A stretch of 64,000 nt of DNA from Acidobacteriaceae bacterium. GTDB taxonomy: Bacteria; Acidobacteriota; Terriglobia; Terriglobales; Acidobacteriaceae. Under the pieces are notes generated by a model, which was given only the letters and a program-made list of their open reading frames with translations, was not told the DNA's origin and ran no database searches. A program made the position numbers and the translations under genes. The stretch covers positions 1-64,000 of the forward strand of contig JASHNS010000027.1 of the NCBI GenBank assembly GCA_030041515.1, written 5' to 3'. Every line of letters starts with the position of its first letter. Position 1 is the stretch's first letter. Of this stretch, positions 19,833 through 28,839 are shown piece after piece.

Positions 19833-20945
19833 GTGAAACGCATTCTTTCCCTTGACGGTGGCGGCATTCGTGGTGTCTTCAGCCTCGAAATCCTCCTGCA
19901 CATGCAGAAACTGCTGCGCAATCATTACGGCCGCGGCGATTTTCTTCTGCGGGATCACTTCGATTTTTTCGCCGGCACCAGTACCGGCGCCATCATCGCG
20001 GCCTGCCTCGCCTGGGGTTACTCCGTCGAGCAGATCCTGGATCTGTATGTCCGGTTCGGAAAGAAGATGTTCCAGCCGGTTCCCTGGTATCGCCCGCTGA
20101 AGCGGTATGGTATATCGCGCTTCAATGCCCAGCCTCTTTCCCAGATGCTGGAGCGGATCTTCTCGGAGGATGGGGAAGGCAAAGTGCCCGCGCTGCTGGG
20201 GACGGAGAAGCTGCGCATGCCCGATGGCGCCCTGAAGCTTTTGCTGGTGGTGGTGCGCAACCACACCACCGGCTCTGCATGGCCGGTGACGAACAACCCT
20301 TACGCGGAGTTCAATCAGCGCGAACAGGACGAGTGTAATCTCGACATCCCGCTTTACAAGCTGGTTCGCGCCAGTACGGCTGCGCCCGTTTACTTCGATC
20401 CCGAAGTGATCGATCTGGGCAGGCAGCGCAGGCGCAGGTACGTTTTTGTCGATGGCTCAATCACTCCCTACAACAATCCCGCGCTGATCGCCGCGTTGAC
20501 TGCCATTCTGCCCTGTTACCATCTCGAGTGGGAGACCGGCCCGGACAAGATCCGAATGATCTCGCTGGGCACGCTGCGGTTTCCCTCAGGACTGCCCCCA
20601 ACCGCGCATCACCTTTGGGTCGGCTACAACGCCTCGCATATTCCCGCGGCGCTCATCCAGGGCATTGCTTCCGAGCAGGACTATCTCTGTCGCTGTCTCG
20701 GCGAGTGCCTGTACGGCGAGCCGATCGACAGCGAAGTGAAGAGTCTGGTCGGCGTACCGCTTCCGGGGCAGAGCTGGTTCAGCTATATACGCTACAACCG
20801 CTCGTTCAAAGCAGCCGAGGTCACAGATCTGCTGCGCGAGCACCCCAGTCTCGCGCGGCTCGATGCTGTCCATGCCATCCCGGTGCTGCGCCGGCTGGGC
20901 GAGCGCTATGCCGCTGAGCATGTAAAGCCGGAGCATTTGATTTGA
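19833..20945 (+). CDS. patatin-like phospholipase
   Basis: The product is 370 residues from GTG 19833, preceded by GAGGAA about eight bases upstream. It has the complete patatin catalytic set: oxyanion loop DGGGIRG (residues 8-14), nucleophile elbow GTSTGA with Ser50, and the dyad Asp207 in VDGSITPYNNP. The family hydrolyses acyl ester bonds of membrane lipids; bacterial members include CBASS effectors such as CapV. No export signal, so it is cytosolic or membrane-peripheral. It directly follows the SLOG-TM gene (4-bp gap), which suggests that a nucleotide or membrane signal gates the lipase. No CD-NTase gene is nearby. Confidence 0.93.
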   Translation: MKRILSLDGGGIRGVFSLEILLHMQKLLRNHYGRGDFLLRDHFDFFAGTSTGAIIAACLAWGYSVEQILDLYVRFGKKMFQPVPWYRPLKRYGISRFNAQPLSQMLERIFSEDGEGKVPALLGTEKLRMPDGALKLLLVVVRNHTTGSAWPVTNNPYAEFNQREQDECNLDIPLYKLVRASTAAPVYFDPEVIDLGRQRRRRYVFVDGSITPYNNPALIAALTAILPCYHLEWETGPDKIRMISLGTLRFPSGLPPTAHHLWVGYNASHIPAALIQGIASEQDYLCRCLGECLYGEPIDSEVKSLVGVPLPGQSWFSYIRYNRSFKAAEVTDLLREHPSLARLDAVHAIPVLRRLGERYAAEHVKPEHLI

Positions 20946-20998
20946 TCCCTCGGCCCAGAACGAATGGAATCGTGCAAAAATCACGGTGGAGGGAAGCG

Positions 20999-21226
20999 AT
21001 GCCGGGGACTTGCCGAAAGGTATTTGCCATCCTCGGTGCCGCCGTGGTGTCGCTGGGGCTTCTCTGGCTGACAGCGGTTGCTGCGGATCGCGTGACCGTT
21101 TGGCTCTTTGCGCATCCAGGCGGCGCCCAGAGCCGCACGGCGATTTTTGCGGCCGCATGCTTCTTCTTTGCGGCCATGGCGGTTGCGCGGCGACGGCAGC
21201 GACAGCCGGTCGCGCGTCTGCGCTAG
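20999..21226 (+). CDS. small two-helix membrane protein
   Basis: The product is 75 residues with two hydrophobic helices (FAILGAAVVSLGLLWLTAVA and TAIFAAACFFFAAMAVA) and a basic tail RRRQRQPVARLR. Start chosen at ATG 20999, with GGAGGGA six bases upstream. It lies 53 bp after the patatin gene on the same strand and may be the last gene of that cassette. Its 3' end overlaps the convergent EamA-like gene by 4 bp. No family recognised. Confidence 0.6.
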   Translation: MPGTCRKVFAILGAAVVSLGLLWLTAVAADRVTVWLFAHPGGAQSRTAIFAAACFFFAAMAVARRRQRQPVARLR

Positions 21227-21612
21227 AACGCCAGCAGCGTCACGCCCACGCACACCAGAAGAGCGGCCGTCCAGCGCCGCCTGTCGACGTTTTCCTTCAG
21301 GAAGATCTTCGCCGCGACCGCGTTCGTCACGAAGGTGAGCGATGTGGCGGCCGGACCGATCAGGCTCAGTTCACGATGGCTCAGCGCAAAGAGCAAAGAG
21401 AAAAAACTCAGCGCCAGGCAGACCACTCCCACGCCAAAGCGCCCGTTCGAGAGGACCGCGGCAATCGCGCCGAGCATCCCACGCCGCGCGCGGATCACAT
21501 CCAGGTCGCCGATCTGCCGCATTGCGGAGGCGGTAAGAATGTCGCCCGCCGTCGCCGTAATGACAACGCTGGCGATCATGGCGATGGTGGTGAGGATCTG
21601 CAGGGGAGTCAA
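21223..21612 (-). CDS. half-size EamA/DMT-type membrane protein B
   Basis: The product is 129 residues with four hydrophobic helices. It ends VTNAVAAKIFLKENVDRRRW plus a final helix, the second-repeat signature of EamA drug/metabolite transporters (F..E...R.W...L...G). It is only half the length of a normal ten-helix EamA protein. The upstream gene is also half-size and overlaps it by 4 bp. The two probably form a heterodimer, like the paired ArnE/ArnF or SMR proteins. Substrate unknown. Its location next to hpnJ hints at a lipid or lipid-headgroup substrate, but that is inference. Confidence 0.8.
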   Translation of the reverse strand: MTPLQILTTIAMIASVVITATAGDILTASAMRQIGDLDVIRARRGMLGAIAAVLSNGRFGVGVVCLALSFFSLLFALSHRELSLIGPAATSLTFVTNAVAAKIFLKENVDRRRWTAALLVCVGVTLLAF

Positions 21613-22043
21613 AGCAGCGCCTCCTCGAGAACCGCCTCTTCCTCAGGTTCCGGCTGCCCGTTGCCGTGATCCGTATAGGAGGGGCCGCGCGTCACAAAAC
21701 CCACACCCGCAGTGATGAAGACCACCCCCAGCCAGCGCAAGGGAGAAACCTGCTCGTGCAGCCAGAAGCGCGCCAGAAAAGTCATGATGACGTAGCCCAG
21801 CGAGCTGGCTGGGAGCACCCACGTCAGATCGGCCCAGGAGAGTGCGGTCAGGTACGAGGCGAAAAAACCGCACAGCAGCACGATACCGGCCGCTACCCAG
21901 GGAGAGAAGATCGCGTGGATCATTTCTGCCGGATGATGCAGAGAGACCGGGCCCAGGGTTTTCATCCCGCGGGCGAGAAGAGTATCGCCCAGTGAGGAAG
22001 TCAGGGTAACCGCAGCCAGGACCAAATACCGGCGGAATGTCAT
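21609..22043 (-). CDS. half-size EamA/DMT-type membrane protein A
   Basis: About 144 residues with four hydrophobic helices, including TLTSSLGDTLLARGMKTLGP and SLGYVIMTFLARFWLHEQVS, followed by PLRWLGVVFITAGVGFVTRG. It is the EamA pattern again, in half-size form. The C-terminal tail is acidic (QPEPEEEAVLEEALL). Start taken at ATG 22043; an in-frame start at 22079 would add 12 residues. It overlaps its partner gene at 21612 and follows hpnJ by about 80 bp on the same strand. Confidence 0.8.
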   Translation of the reverse strand: MTFRRYLVLAAVTLTSSLGDTLLARGMKTLGPVSLHHPAEMIHAIFSPWVAAGIVLLCGFFASYLTALSWADLTWVLPASSLGYVIMTFLARFWLHEQVSPLRWLGVVFITAGVGFVTRGPSYTDHGNGQPEPEEEAVLEEALL

Positions 22044-22122
22044 CGTGGATCTCGTCACGCGGCCGCCAACCCCCAACACGGATCTGCAGCCACTCTCGCG
22101 GCTGGCCGCCCGAAGGTCTGCA

Positions 22123-23607
22123 TTATGCTTCCGCGTTCACCGCGGAGTTGGAGCCATTTTCGCCCGACTTTTGCGTGCGCGTCTCTTTCACCATGCGATC
22201 CCGCTGCGCCCGCAACTTCAGGAACGATTTCGATTCCTGATAGAGCCGCCCCAGGTCGCGGTTGACAATGGCCTTGCTGATCACCCGCCACGCCGCTTTG
22301 GGCCGGAAGAAATACTCGTCGTAGAAGCGGTTCACCATCTCCAGCACGTACTCGGCGGGAAGGCCGGGATACTCGATGTGCGCGATCTGGTGTCCGCCCT
22401 CATCCACCATCTTGTTGCCATTGGTGATGAAGCCATTCACGCGCGCGTACTCATACAGCTCCGTGCCCGGAAACGCGTGCGCAACCGAAACCTGAATGGT
22501 TTCCACATCCAGCGATTTGGCGAACTGGATGGTATTGCGAATCGATTCCTTCGTTTCGCCTGGCAAGCCGAGGATGAAATCCCCGTGGATGGTGAGCCCC
22601 AGCTTATGACAGTCGCGCGCAAAATCGCGCGCCCGCTCCACGGTGGCGCCCTTCTTGATGTTCTTCAGAATCTGTGGATCGCCCGATTCGAAGCCGACGA
22701 TCAGCAGCCGGCATCCCGCATCGCGCATGGCTTTCAGCGTGTCGTAGTCAGTGGTCACGCGCGAGGTGCTCGACCAGGTCAGCTTCAGCGGCTTCAGTTT
22801 GCCGCATAATTCGACTGTCCGTGCCTTCTGGATGTTGAACGTATCGTCGTCGAAGAAGAACTCCTTCACATTGGGCCACAGTTCCTTGGCGTGTGCCATT
22901 TCCGCGGCGACATCATCCGTGGAGCGCTTGCGCCACGCGTGTCCGCTGGTGGTCTGCGGCCAAAGGCAGAAGGTGCACTGTGCCGGGCAGCCCCGCGTCG
23001 TGTACAGCGACACAAACGGATGCAGCAGGAACGGGACGTTGTACTTCGTTACGTCCAGATCGCGCTTGTACACATCCGTGACCCACGGCAGCGCGTCGAG
23101 ATTTTCAATCTGCGGGCGGTCGGGGTTGTGGACGACCTGACCGTCTTTGCGATAGCTGATGCCGAGGATCTCGCTGAGCGGCTTACCGTTCGCGTACTCG
23201 ACGACGGAGTAGTCGAATTCGCGCCGGCAGATGAAATCGAGGGCCTTGCACTCGGTCAGCGCCTTATCCGGGTCAGTGGTCACGGGCGGGCCGACGAAAC
23301 AAATCTTGATGTTCGGATACGTATCCTTGACCTTCTCGGCCCAGCGCTGGTCGCCACTCCACGCGATGGTGCTGGTGAAGAGGACGAGAAACTCGTAGTC
23401 CTTCAGGATCTCTACGACCTGCGGCCACGAGATGTGGTGCGGATTGGCGTCGAGCAGGCGCGCGCCTTCCAGCATGCCGGCGGGATAGGCCAGCCAGACA
23501 GGGTACCAGTAGGACTCGATTTCGCGCGTGGCCGGCCACCGTGAGCTGGCTCCGCCATCGAAGTTCTCAAACGACGGGGGGTTGAGGAATAAAGTCTTCA
23601 GGGGCAT
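22123..23607 (-). CDS. hpnJ: hopanoid biosynthesis radical SAM protein HpnJ
   Basis: The product is 494 residues: a B12-binding-like N-terminal region (MPLKTLFLNPPSFENFDGGA, IKICFVGPPVTTDPDKAL), then a radical SAM core with CPAQCTFCLW (CxxxCxxC cluster motif) and GFESGDPQILKNIKKG. Sequence order and the opening motif match HpnJ, the enzyme implicated in making the cyclitol ether of bacteriohopanetetrol. The enzyme modifies the extended hopanoid side chain at the inner membrane. No squalene-hopene cyclase is in the window. Neighbouring minus-strand genes encode efflux-type envelope proteins upstream and the half-EamA pair downstream. Confidence 0.9.
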   Translation of the reverse strand: MPLKTLFLNPPSFENFDGGASSRWPATREIESYWYPVWLAYPAGMLEGARLLDANPHHISWPQVVEILKDYEFLVLFTSTIAWSGDQRWAEKVKDTYPNIKICFVGPPVTTDPDKALTECKALDFICRREFDYSVVEYANGKPLSEILGISYRKDGQVVHNPDRPQIENLDALPWVTDVYKRDLDVTKYNVPFLLHPFVSLYTTRGCPAQCTFCLWPQTTSGHAWRKRSTDDVAAEMAHAKELWPNVKEFFFDDDTFNIQKARTVELCGKLKPLKLTWSSTSRVTTDYDTLKAMRDAGCRLLIVGFESGDPQILKNIKKGATVERARDFARDCHKLGLTIHGDFILGLPGETKESIRNTIQFAKSLDVETIQVSVAHAFPGTELYEYARVNGFITNGNKMVDEGGHQIAHIEYPGLPAEYVLEMVNRFYDEYFFRPKAAWRVISKAIVNRDLGRLYQESKSFLKLRAQRDRMVKETRTQKSGENGSNSAVNAEA

Positions 23608-23676
23608 CGGGTTCCCATTAGTTTAACACCGGGGATGCGCCGCCGTTGCGGTCTGTAAGTATCGGTATCTGCTGGA

Positions 23677-25056
23677 TTAAGGCTGTGAGGAAATCCCGGG
23701 ATTCTGCGCCGTGCCCTGCACACTGGCGCCTGCAGGCGCCGTCAGCGACGATTGCACCCAGCTGGTGATCTGGCCGGTCGCGCGCATCAGGTTCAGTTGG
23801 ACCTTCATCAGCGCAAAATCTGCGTCGAGCACGTCCTCGTAGCGTTCGCGTTCCTCGATTTCTGCCTGCCGTGCCTGAATCGGGGTTGCCGCCGGCGTCG
23901 CCGGCGAGCCCGATCCGTTGGCCAGTTCGCTCTGGACTGACTTCAATTGCTCCTGTGAGAGTTCATCCTGAATATGCGCAACGCGCTGCTGCGCCGCCAG
24001 CTCGCGAATGGTGCGGCGCATGGTCAGCGTCTCCTCGCTCACCTGACTCCGTGACGCCTCAGCATCCGCCTCCGCCCTGAGCGCTGCGGCCCGTGAGACG
24101 CGCGCTGCGGCCCGCTTTGCGGCATCGAAAATCGGTAACGTGATCTGAAAACCGATGCCGGCGTTGTTGTACTGAAATACCTTGTAGAACGTCTTGTAGT
24201 CGGCGAAGGGTTCGAAATAGCTGTACTGGGCCCCGAACGTAATCAGCGGCCGAAAGTTTTGCCTTGAATCGCCGAACGCCTCATAAAACTTCGACCTGGC
24301 ATTGGCAAATGCTGCGGCGAGGCCGGCATTGTTCTGCACGGCGAGCCGGTCGTCGTCTCCGGCGCTCAGGGCCGGCGCGGGGGGAACGCTGCTGCTGACG
24401 GTCGTCAGCCCGTCCGCGGTCAATCCCGTCAGATGTCCCAGTTTCTGGCGCATCTCATCCGCGTCGTTCTCCAGATGGATGCGCTTCTCATCCACCTGCG
24501 CCGCTGTCAACTCTGCCTGCAGCTGAGAGGAGCGCGGATCCACGCCTGCCTGCACGCGCTGCTGCTCGATCTGCACAAGCTGGTCGGCGTCGTTCTTTTC
24601 CTCGTCCAGCGCAGCGATCTCCTTCAGATCGTGATCCAGTTCCACGTAATCCAGAGCCACGTCCGCGGCAACCTGCTGCTGAGTATCCTTCAGGTTCAGC
24701 GTCGCGCTCTGCAGCGCCTGCTGGGCGGAGCGAATGTAATCTCGCTGTGAGAAGGAGAAAGCCAACGACTGCGAAGACGCCGTAAAGAGCGATGGCTCAC
24801 CCAGCGGAAAGCCGTAAGCATATCCGGGGGTCGTGCCCATCGTGAGGTTGGGTATGTACACATCTTTACTTTGAGTAAGAGATGCTGCGGCCTGCTGAAC
24901 GCCCGCCGCCGCGGCGTGAACTGTCGGGCTGTTTTTCTCCGCCAGTGCAACCGCGGTGGAAAGAGAAATCTGGGCCCGCGCGGCGAGCGGCAGAACCAGC
25001 GCCAGCACAAGCCCGGCTGCTCCCGGCGCGGTTTTTCGTCTTCCCGATCCTGGCAT
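23677..25056 (-). CDS. TolC-family outer-membrane factor
   Basis: About 459 residues. Start chosen at ATG 25056 because it gives a good signal peptide (AGLVLALVLPLAARAQ) and falls just after the upstream stop at 25074. Two repeats of the outer-membrane efflux protein fold are seen: LSTAVALAEKNSPTVHAAAA and later FKIT-like barrel segments with long coiled-coil helices (QQRVQAGVDPRSSQLQAELT). It would form the outer-membrane exit duct for the HlyD-like adaptor at 26061. No inner-membrane pump gene accompanies it here. Confidence 0.9.
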   Translation of the reverse strand: MPGSGRRKTAPGAAGLVLALVLPLAARAQISLSTAVALAEKNSPTVHAAAAGVQQAAASLTQSKDVYIPNLTMGTTPGYAYGFPLGEPSLFTASSQSLAFSFSQRDYIRSAQQALQSATLNLKDTQQQVAADVALDYVELDHDLKEIAALDEEKNDADQLVQIEQQRVQAGVDPRSSQLQAELTAAQVDEKRIHLENDADEMRQKLGHLTGLTADGLTTVSSSVPPAPALSAGDDDRLAVQNNAGLAAAFANARSKFYEAFGDSRQNFRPLITFGAQYSYFEPFADYKTFYKVFQYNNAGIGFQITLPIFDAAKRAAARVSRAAALRAEADAEASRSQVSEETLTMRRTIRELAAQQRVAHIQDELSQEQLKSVQSELANGSGSPATPAATPIQARQAEIEERERYEDVLDADFALMKVQLNLMRATGQITSWVQSSLTAPAGASVQGTAQNPGISSQP

Positions 25057-25073
25057 CGTTCTGAGTGTACGTC

Positions 25074-26051
25074 TCAGCGGCTGGCCCGCGCCGGTGAACC
25101 GGAGGCCGGAATGCGGTAGCCGGACGCCAGAGCGTGCACCTCGGCGAGCTGCTGCTGCGCTTCCTGTTCCTGGCCGGCATTTTCCAGCAGTTGCGCCAAC
25201 TGGGCGTGGACGGCAAAGGACGGTGCGTCCTCTGACTGCGCCGGTGAAGCCAGATACTCCCTGAGCCACTGGATCGCCGTGCGCGGGTCGCGGCCCGTCG
25301 CGTTTAGATCGGTGGCACCTTCCACCAGGGCCGGACCGTGCTGGCGATCCAGGGCCGCGCCGTTGTAAGCCGCTGTAACCGCGTCGTTCGCGCGTCCGCA
25401 GCGCAGGTAAAAGGCAGCCAGATCCATCCAGGCACTCGCTGGATCTTTCGCCTGAGAGATAGCGGCCCGATAATCGGCTTCGGCGGCAGCGTCGTCTTTT
25501 TTCTCCTCTGCGATGCGCCCCTGAAGGTGCAGCGCATCGTCCGGGTTGACGCTCCGTAACTGCTCGAGCACCGCCTGCGCTCGGCTGAGTCCTCCGCCGG
25601 CCACATACGGCGCGCTCACGTCAAACTCGCCCAAATCTGAAAGTGCTGCTGCGTTATGCGGGTCCAGTTGCACAGCCTGCTGGAATTCGGCCGCAACCTT
25701 GCGAGCCAGTTTGTAGGCGGCCAGTTTGGACGAGATGCTGGCCGCTTTCTGCCCATACGCGCGGCCCAGCCAGAGGTGGTAATTGCTGTTTGTCGCGTCC
25801 AAAAGAGTCGCAGCCTGGCAGTCGGCAATTGCCTGATCCCATTCCTGCTCTTCGTAATAGACACGACAGCGCAGGTTGTGAGCCTCGGCATCGGAGGGAG
25901 TTTGCGCAAGCACGCCGTTCAGGCTTTGCAGGGCCACGTTCGCTCGTCCCAGACTCAGATCGCGACGAACCGGATTCGCGGTGCTGGCGGACATCGCCAA
26001 CAGAACGCTCCCCACCGCGAATGCGCTTCCTGACAGCAACTTCTTCAGCAA
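25074..26051 (-). CDS. exported TPR-repeat protein
   Basis: The product is 325 residues: signal peptide (LLSGSAFAVGSVLLAMSAST), then tandem tetratricopeptide repeats, e.g. AEAHNLRCRVYYEEQEWDQA and DPASAWMDLAAFYLRCGRAN. TPR proteins are scaffolds. This one is periplasmic and lies between the HlyD-like adaptor (10-bp gap) and the TolC gene (18-bp gap), so it is probably part of the same export assembly. No enzymatic motif seen. Confidence 0.88.
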   Translation of the reverse strand: MLKKLLSGSAFAVGSVLLAMSASTANPVRRDLSLGRANVALQSLNGVLAQTPSDAEAHNLRCRVYYEEQEWDQAIADCQAATLLDATNSNYHLWLGRAYGQKAASISSKLAAYKLARKVAAEFQQAVQLDPHNAAALSDLGEFDVSAPYVAGGGLSRAQAVLEQLRSVNPDDALHLQGRIAEEKKDDAAAEADYRAAISQAKDPASAWMDLAAFYLRCGRANDAVTAAYNGAALDRQHGPALVEGATDLNATGRDPRTAIQWLREYLASPAQSEDAPSFAVHAQLAQLLENAGQEQEAQQQLAEVHALASGYRIPASGSPARASR

Positions 26052-26060
26052 ATTGCCCCC

Positions 26061-27302
26061 TTACTGCACAATCGTCACCGGTTGCCCATCGCCCAGTGGC
26101 TGGCCGTTCGTAGTGCCAGTCGCCACGACGTCTCCGGCTTTCAACCCACTGACAATCTGCGCATCGCTCAAATTCAGTTTGCCCAGAGTTACCTGCGTGC
26201 GATGCAGAGATCCGCCGGCGACGCGATAGACGTACGGCGATCCCTGTTCGAAGTACAACGCGTCGCGCGGTATGACTAACACATTAGATTCATTCGCGAC
26301 CGTTACCGTTACACGAACATTCGTGTCCGGAAGCAGGTGTCCATCCGCATCGTCGAGCGAGACGAGCACTTCGCCAACATTCCGGGTTCCAAAGGATTCG
26401 ATCGTCGAGGGCAGCCGGACGATATGTCCGTGCCACACTTCCGCGGGACGTGCGTCCCACACAATGGTTGCGGGCTGGCCCGTCTGCAGATCGCCAATTT
26501 CCGGTTCGTCAAAGTAGGCGATCACCTGTAACTGATGCAGGTCGGCCATGGACAGCAGGCGATCGCCCTGCTGCACGTATTCAGTCGGAGCCACGGGAAG
26601 GGAATACACCGTCCCGGCAAAAGGCGCGTGCACAACGGCCTGCCGCAACGCGTCCTGCGCGGCAGCATAAGCGGCCTGCGCATCCTGGAGGGCGGCCAGA
26701 GCATGCGCTACGTCCGCGGACCCATAGCCATTCTTCTTTTGTTGCTCCAGAACCTGGAGCGCACTGGTGTCCGCCGCCAGACGCTGCTGGGCGGCGCTCA
26801 CCTCACTGGCTGAGGCGGCTCCGGTCGACTCCAGCCGCTGCAGCGCCTGAAGATCCTGCTGCGCCTGGTCTCGTGCAATCCTGGCGTTGTCGAGGTTGCC
26901 GGTCAGAGTGATCTGCTGGGACGGCGTTCCACCGTGGACGGCGGCCTGGTAATTTGCCTCAGCGCCCTTGAGCGCAGCCCGCGCATTGGCCACCTGCTCC
27001 TTCGCCTGACTGTCGTCCATGGCCAGCAGCAGCTTGCCGCCGGGCACCGCTTCGCCAGAGTGAACATACACCGCACGGACCACCCCCGGAAAGGGCGCAT
27101 GAGCCTCAAAGTTCGCCTGGGGTTCGGGTTCCACTTTGCCATTCGTGGCGGAGGTTTTTGTCAGATCCCCGATGGCCGCAGTCGCTACCCGGATGGGCAG
27201 TTTCTCACGAGTGGCCAGGTGAACCACATAAAAAACAAGGATCAGTGCCACAATCGTCAGCAACCAGATTCGCGCCGTATGCCGGGTCTTTTTTGTCGCC
27301 AT
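26061..27302 (-). CDS. HlyD-family periplasmic adaptor
   Basis: The product is 413 residues: N-terminal anchor (ARIWLLTIVALILVFYVVHL), lipoyl-like half-domains (EAHAPFPGVVRAVYVHSGEA and VVHAPFAGTVYSLPVAPTEY), a central alpha-helical hairpin rich in Ala/Gln, and a beta-barrel with VTVANESNVLVIPRDALYFE. This is the membrane-fusion protein of a tripartite exporter. First gene of the minus-strand set followed by TPR and TolC. The expected ABC or RND pump is missing from the window. Confidence 0.92.
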   Translation of the reverse strand: MATKKTRHTARIWLLTIVALILVFYVVHLATREKLPIRVATAAIGDLTKTSATNGKVEPEPQANFEAHAPFPGVVRAVYVHSGEAVPGGKLLLAMDDSQAKEQVANARAALKGAEANYQAAVHGGTPSQQITLTGNLDNARIARDQAQQDLQALQRLESTGAASASEVSAAQQRLAADTSALQVLEQQKKNGYGSADVAHALAALQDAQAAYAAAQDALRQAVVHAPFAGTVYSLPVAPTEYVQQGDRLLSMADLHQLQVIAYFDEPEIGDLQTGQPATIVWDARPAEVWHGHIVRLPSTIESFGTRNVGEVLVSLDDADGHLLPDTNVRVTVTVANESNVLVIPRDALYFEQGSPYVYRVAGGSLHRTQVTLGKLNLSDAQIVSGLKAGDVVATGTTNGQPLGDGQPVTIVQ

Positions 27303-27558
27303 CGAGGGAACCGTGAGTCAGTATATAGGACTCACCTCAGGGCTCTTAGGCTTCTGAAAAGATGACGGTTCCTAATGTGATACGTCCCCGGCCAGCAACG
27401 GGTCTCCCAGCGCGTTGCGGTCTGAAGTGATTCGAGAGCCGCGCCCCATCTGGCTGGCCTCCCCCAAACGGAATTCGCTCCCAGGCATCGCCGGATCGGT
27501 GGCTGGCTGCTCGTCGAAGCCCGAAGCCTCCGGGCAAGACCAGTTCTAGAATGAGACT

Positions 27559-27960
27559 ATGCCCTCTGCAACCCGATACACCGAAGAGCACGCGAAGGCC
27601 GGTCTTGACTTCGATTTCCCCGCCATTGAAACCTGGCCCAATCAATTTCCTGCCTATGAGATCGCGATTGACGATCCGGAGTTCACCTCCGTCTGCCCGA
27701 AGACCGGGCTTCCGGATTTCGGTACCATCACGCTGCGCTACATGCCGCGGGAACGGTGCCTGGAGCTCAAATCCTGGAAGGAGTACCTCTTCTGCTACCG
27801 TAATCTCGGTATTTTTCAGGAGAACGTCGTCAACCAGGTGCTGGAAGACGTTGTGAAGGCCTGTGATCCGGTCTGGGCTGTGGTCAAAGGCGATTTCCGG
27901 CCGCGCGGAGGCATTTCCACGACCATCGAGGCGCGCTGGCCGCGGCCCCTTGCCGAGTAG
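27559..27960 (+). CDS. queF: preQ0 reductase QueF (type I)
   Basis: The product is 133 residues, the length of the short YkvM-type QueF. Catalytic Cys46 and Asp53 lie in SVCPKTGLPDFGTI, and the substrate/NADPH motif ELKSWKEYLFCYRNLGIFQE follows. It reduces the nitrile of preQ0 to preQ1 in queuosine biosynthesis, in the cytoplasm. No other queuosine gene is adjacent. The 256-bp region upstream is gene-free; no preQ1 riboswitch could be recognised by eye. Confidence 0.96.
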   Translation: MPSATRYTEEHAKAGLDFDFPAIETWPNQFPAYEIAIDDPEFTSVCPKTGLPDFGTITLRYMPRERCLELKSWKEYLFCYRNLGIFQENVVNQVLEDVVKACDPVWAVVKGDFRPRGGISTTIEARWPRPLAE

Positions 27961-28044
27961 CTCAGTGCGCCGGCACGGGGCTTTTGCGCGAGTTGAACTG
28001 AATGTGGATGCCGCGGCTCGACAAACAGGAAACCTGTTTCGCGT

Positions 28045-28722
28045 TCAGTCCTGGGGCCGCTGCTGTTCGCGCTGCTGCATCATCTGTTGATACATCTGCG
28101 CCGGGGTTCGCACCGGGAAGTTCAAATTGCCGGCGGGCGGCGGAGGTTGACGCTGATAGAGCGGCTGCTGGTAATCAGGCTCATCGGTCTGCGCGAAGGA
28201 CTGCGGCGACGAAGGAGGAGCGTTCCCGCGCTCGCTCAGTACCAGCTCCCGTGGCGTGCCCTCCGGGGTGACGCCCAGCATCAGCACGTTGTAGCCAGCT
28301 CCCTCAAGAAGTTCCGTGAGAATCTGCCGGGGATTGCCCGGGCCGTACACACCAAAAACACGCTGATCCTGGCTCAGCCCGCTGATGGACATGCCACCCG
28401 ACTTCCCAAGCTGGTCGACGATCTCGTTCAGGCTCGAGTTGTCCGCTTTCACAGAGAGCTTGCCGTCTGCAAGGGTAACGGTCGCAGGTTGCGGCGGCTC
28501 GTCCACCGGCGTGAGCGGTCCTGTCGGCTTTGTCTGGGGGGCGGTGCTGGCTCCGAGTTTCACGTGAGCGCCCGTGTCCGCCTTGATCAGCCTGGCGTGC
28601 GCGTCGCGATGGTGTTCGTGCGTAACGCGCCTCGAAACCGGCTGCGCTGCACAGACCGCCGCAGCCGCCAGGATCGCGATTCCTGCCCATGCCGGCTTGC
28701 GCAGAAAGGATGGAAAGAGCAT
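28045..28722 (-). CDS. exported protein with secretin/STN-like domain
   Basis: About 225 residues from ATG 28722: signal peptide (AGIAILAAAAVCAAQ), His-rich and Pro-rich linker, then a domain reading LSVKADNSSLNEIVDQLGKS and ILTELLEGAGYNVLMLGVTP. The N(x)2L..IL..L......I and L...L.G.GY..... pattern resembles the STN/secretin short domain of secretins and TonB receptors. The C-terminus is Gln/Pro-rich and disordered. Function unknown; probably periplasmic. Divergent from the gene at 28840. Confidence 0.75.
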   Translation of the reverse strand: MLFPSFLRKPAWAGIAILAAAAVCAAQPVSRRVTHEHHRDAHARLIKADTGAHVKLGASTAPQTKPTGPLTPVDEPPQPATVTLADGKLSVKADNSSLNEIVDQLGKSGGMSISGLSQDQRVFGVYGPGNPRQILTELLEGAGYNVLMLGVTPEGTPRELVLSERGNAPPSSPQSFAQTDEPDYQQPLYQRQPPPPAGNLNFPVRTPAQMYQQMMQQREQQRPQD

Positions 28723-28839
28723 CGAACTCCGCAAGGGTAGCAGGACTGAATCCCCGGAACCCGGAACCGCCTGCCACCTGTGTACTAGACTAGCAGTGTT
28801 TCGATTTCGCTCGGGAAAGTGCGGGAAGGGAAGAGCTCG

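Noticed and set aside
27303-27558. preQ1 riboswitch ahead of queF
   Set aside because: No stem with a C-rich loop and A-rich tail could be found by eye.
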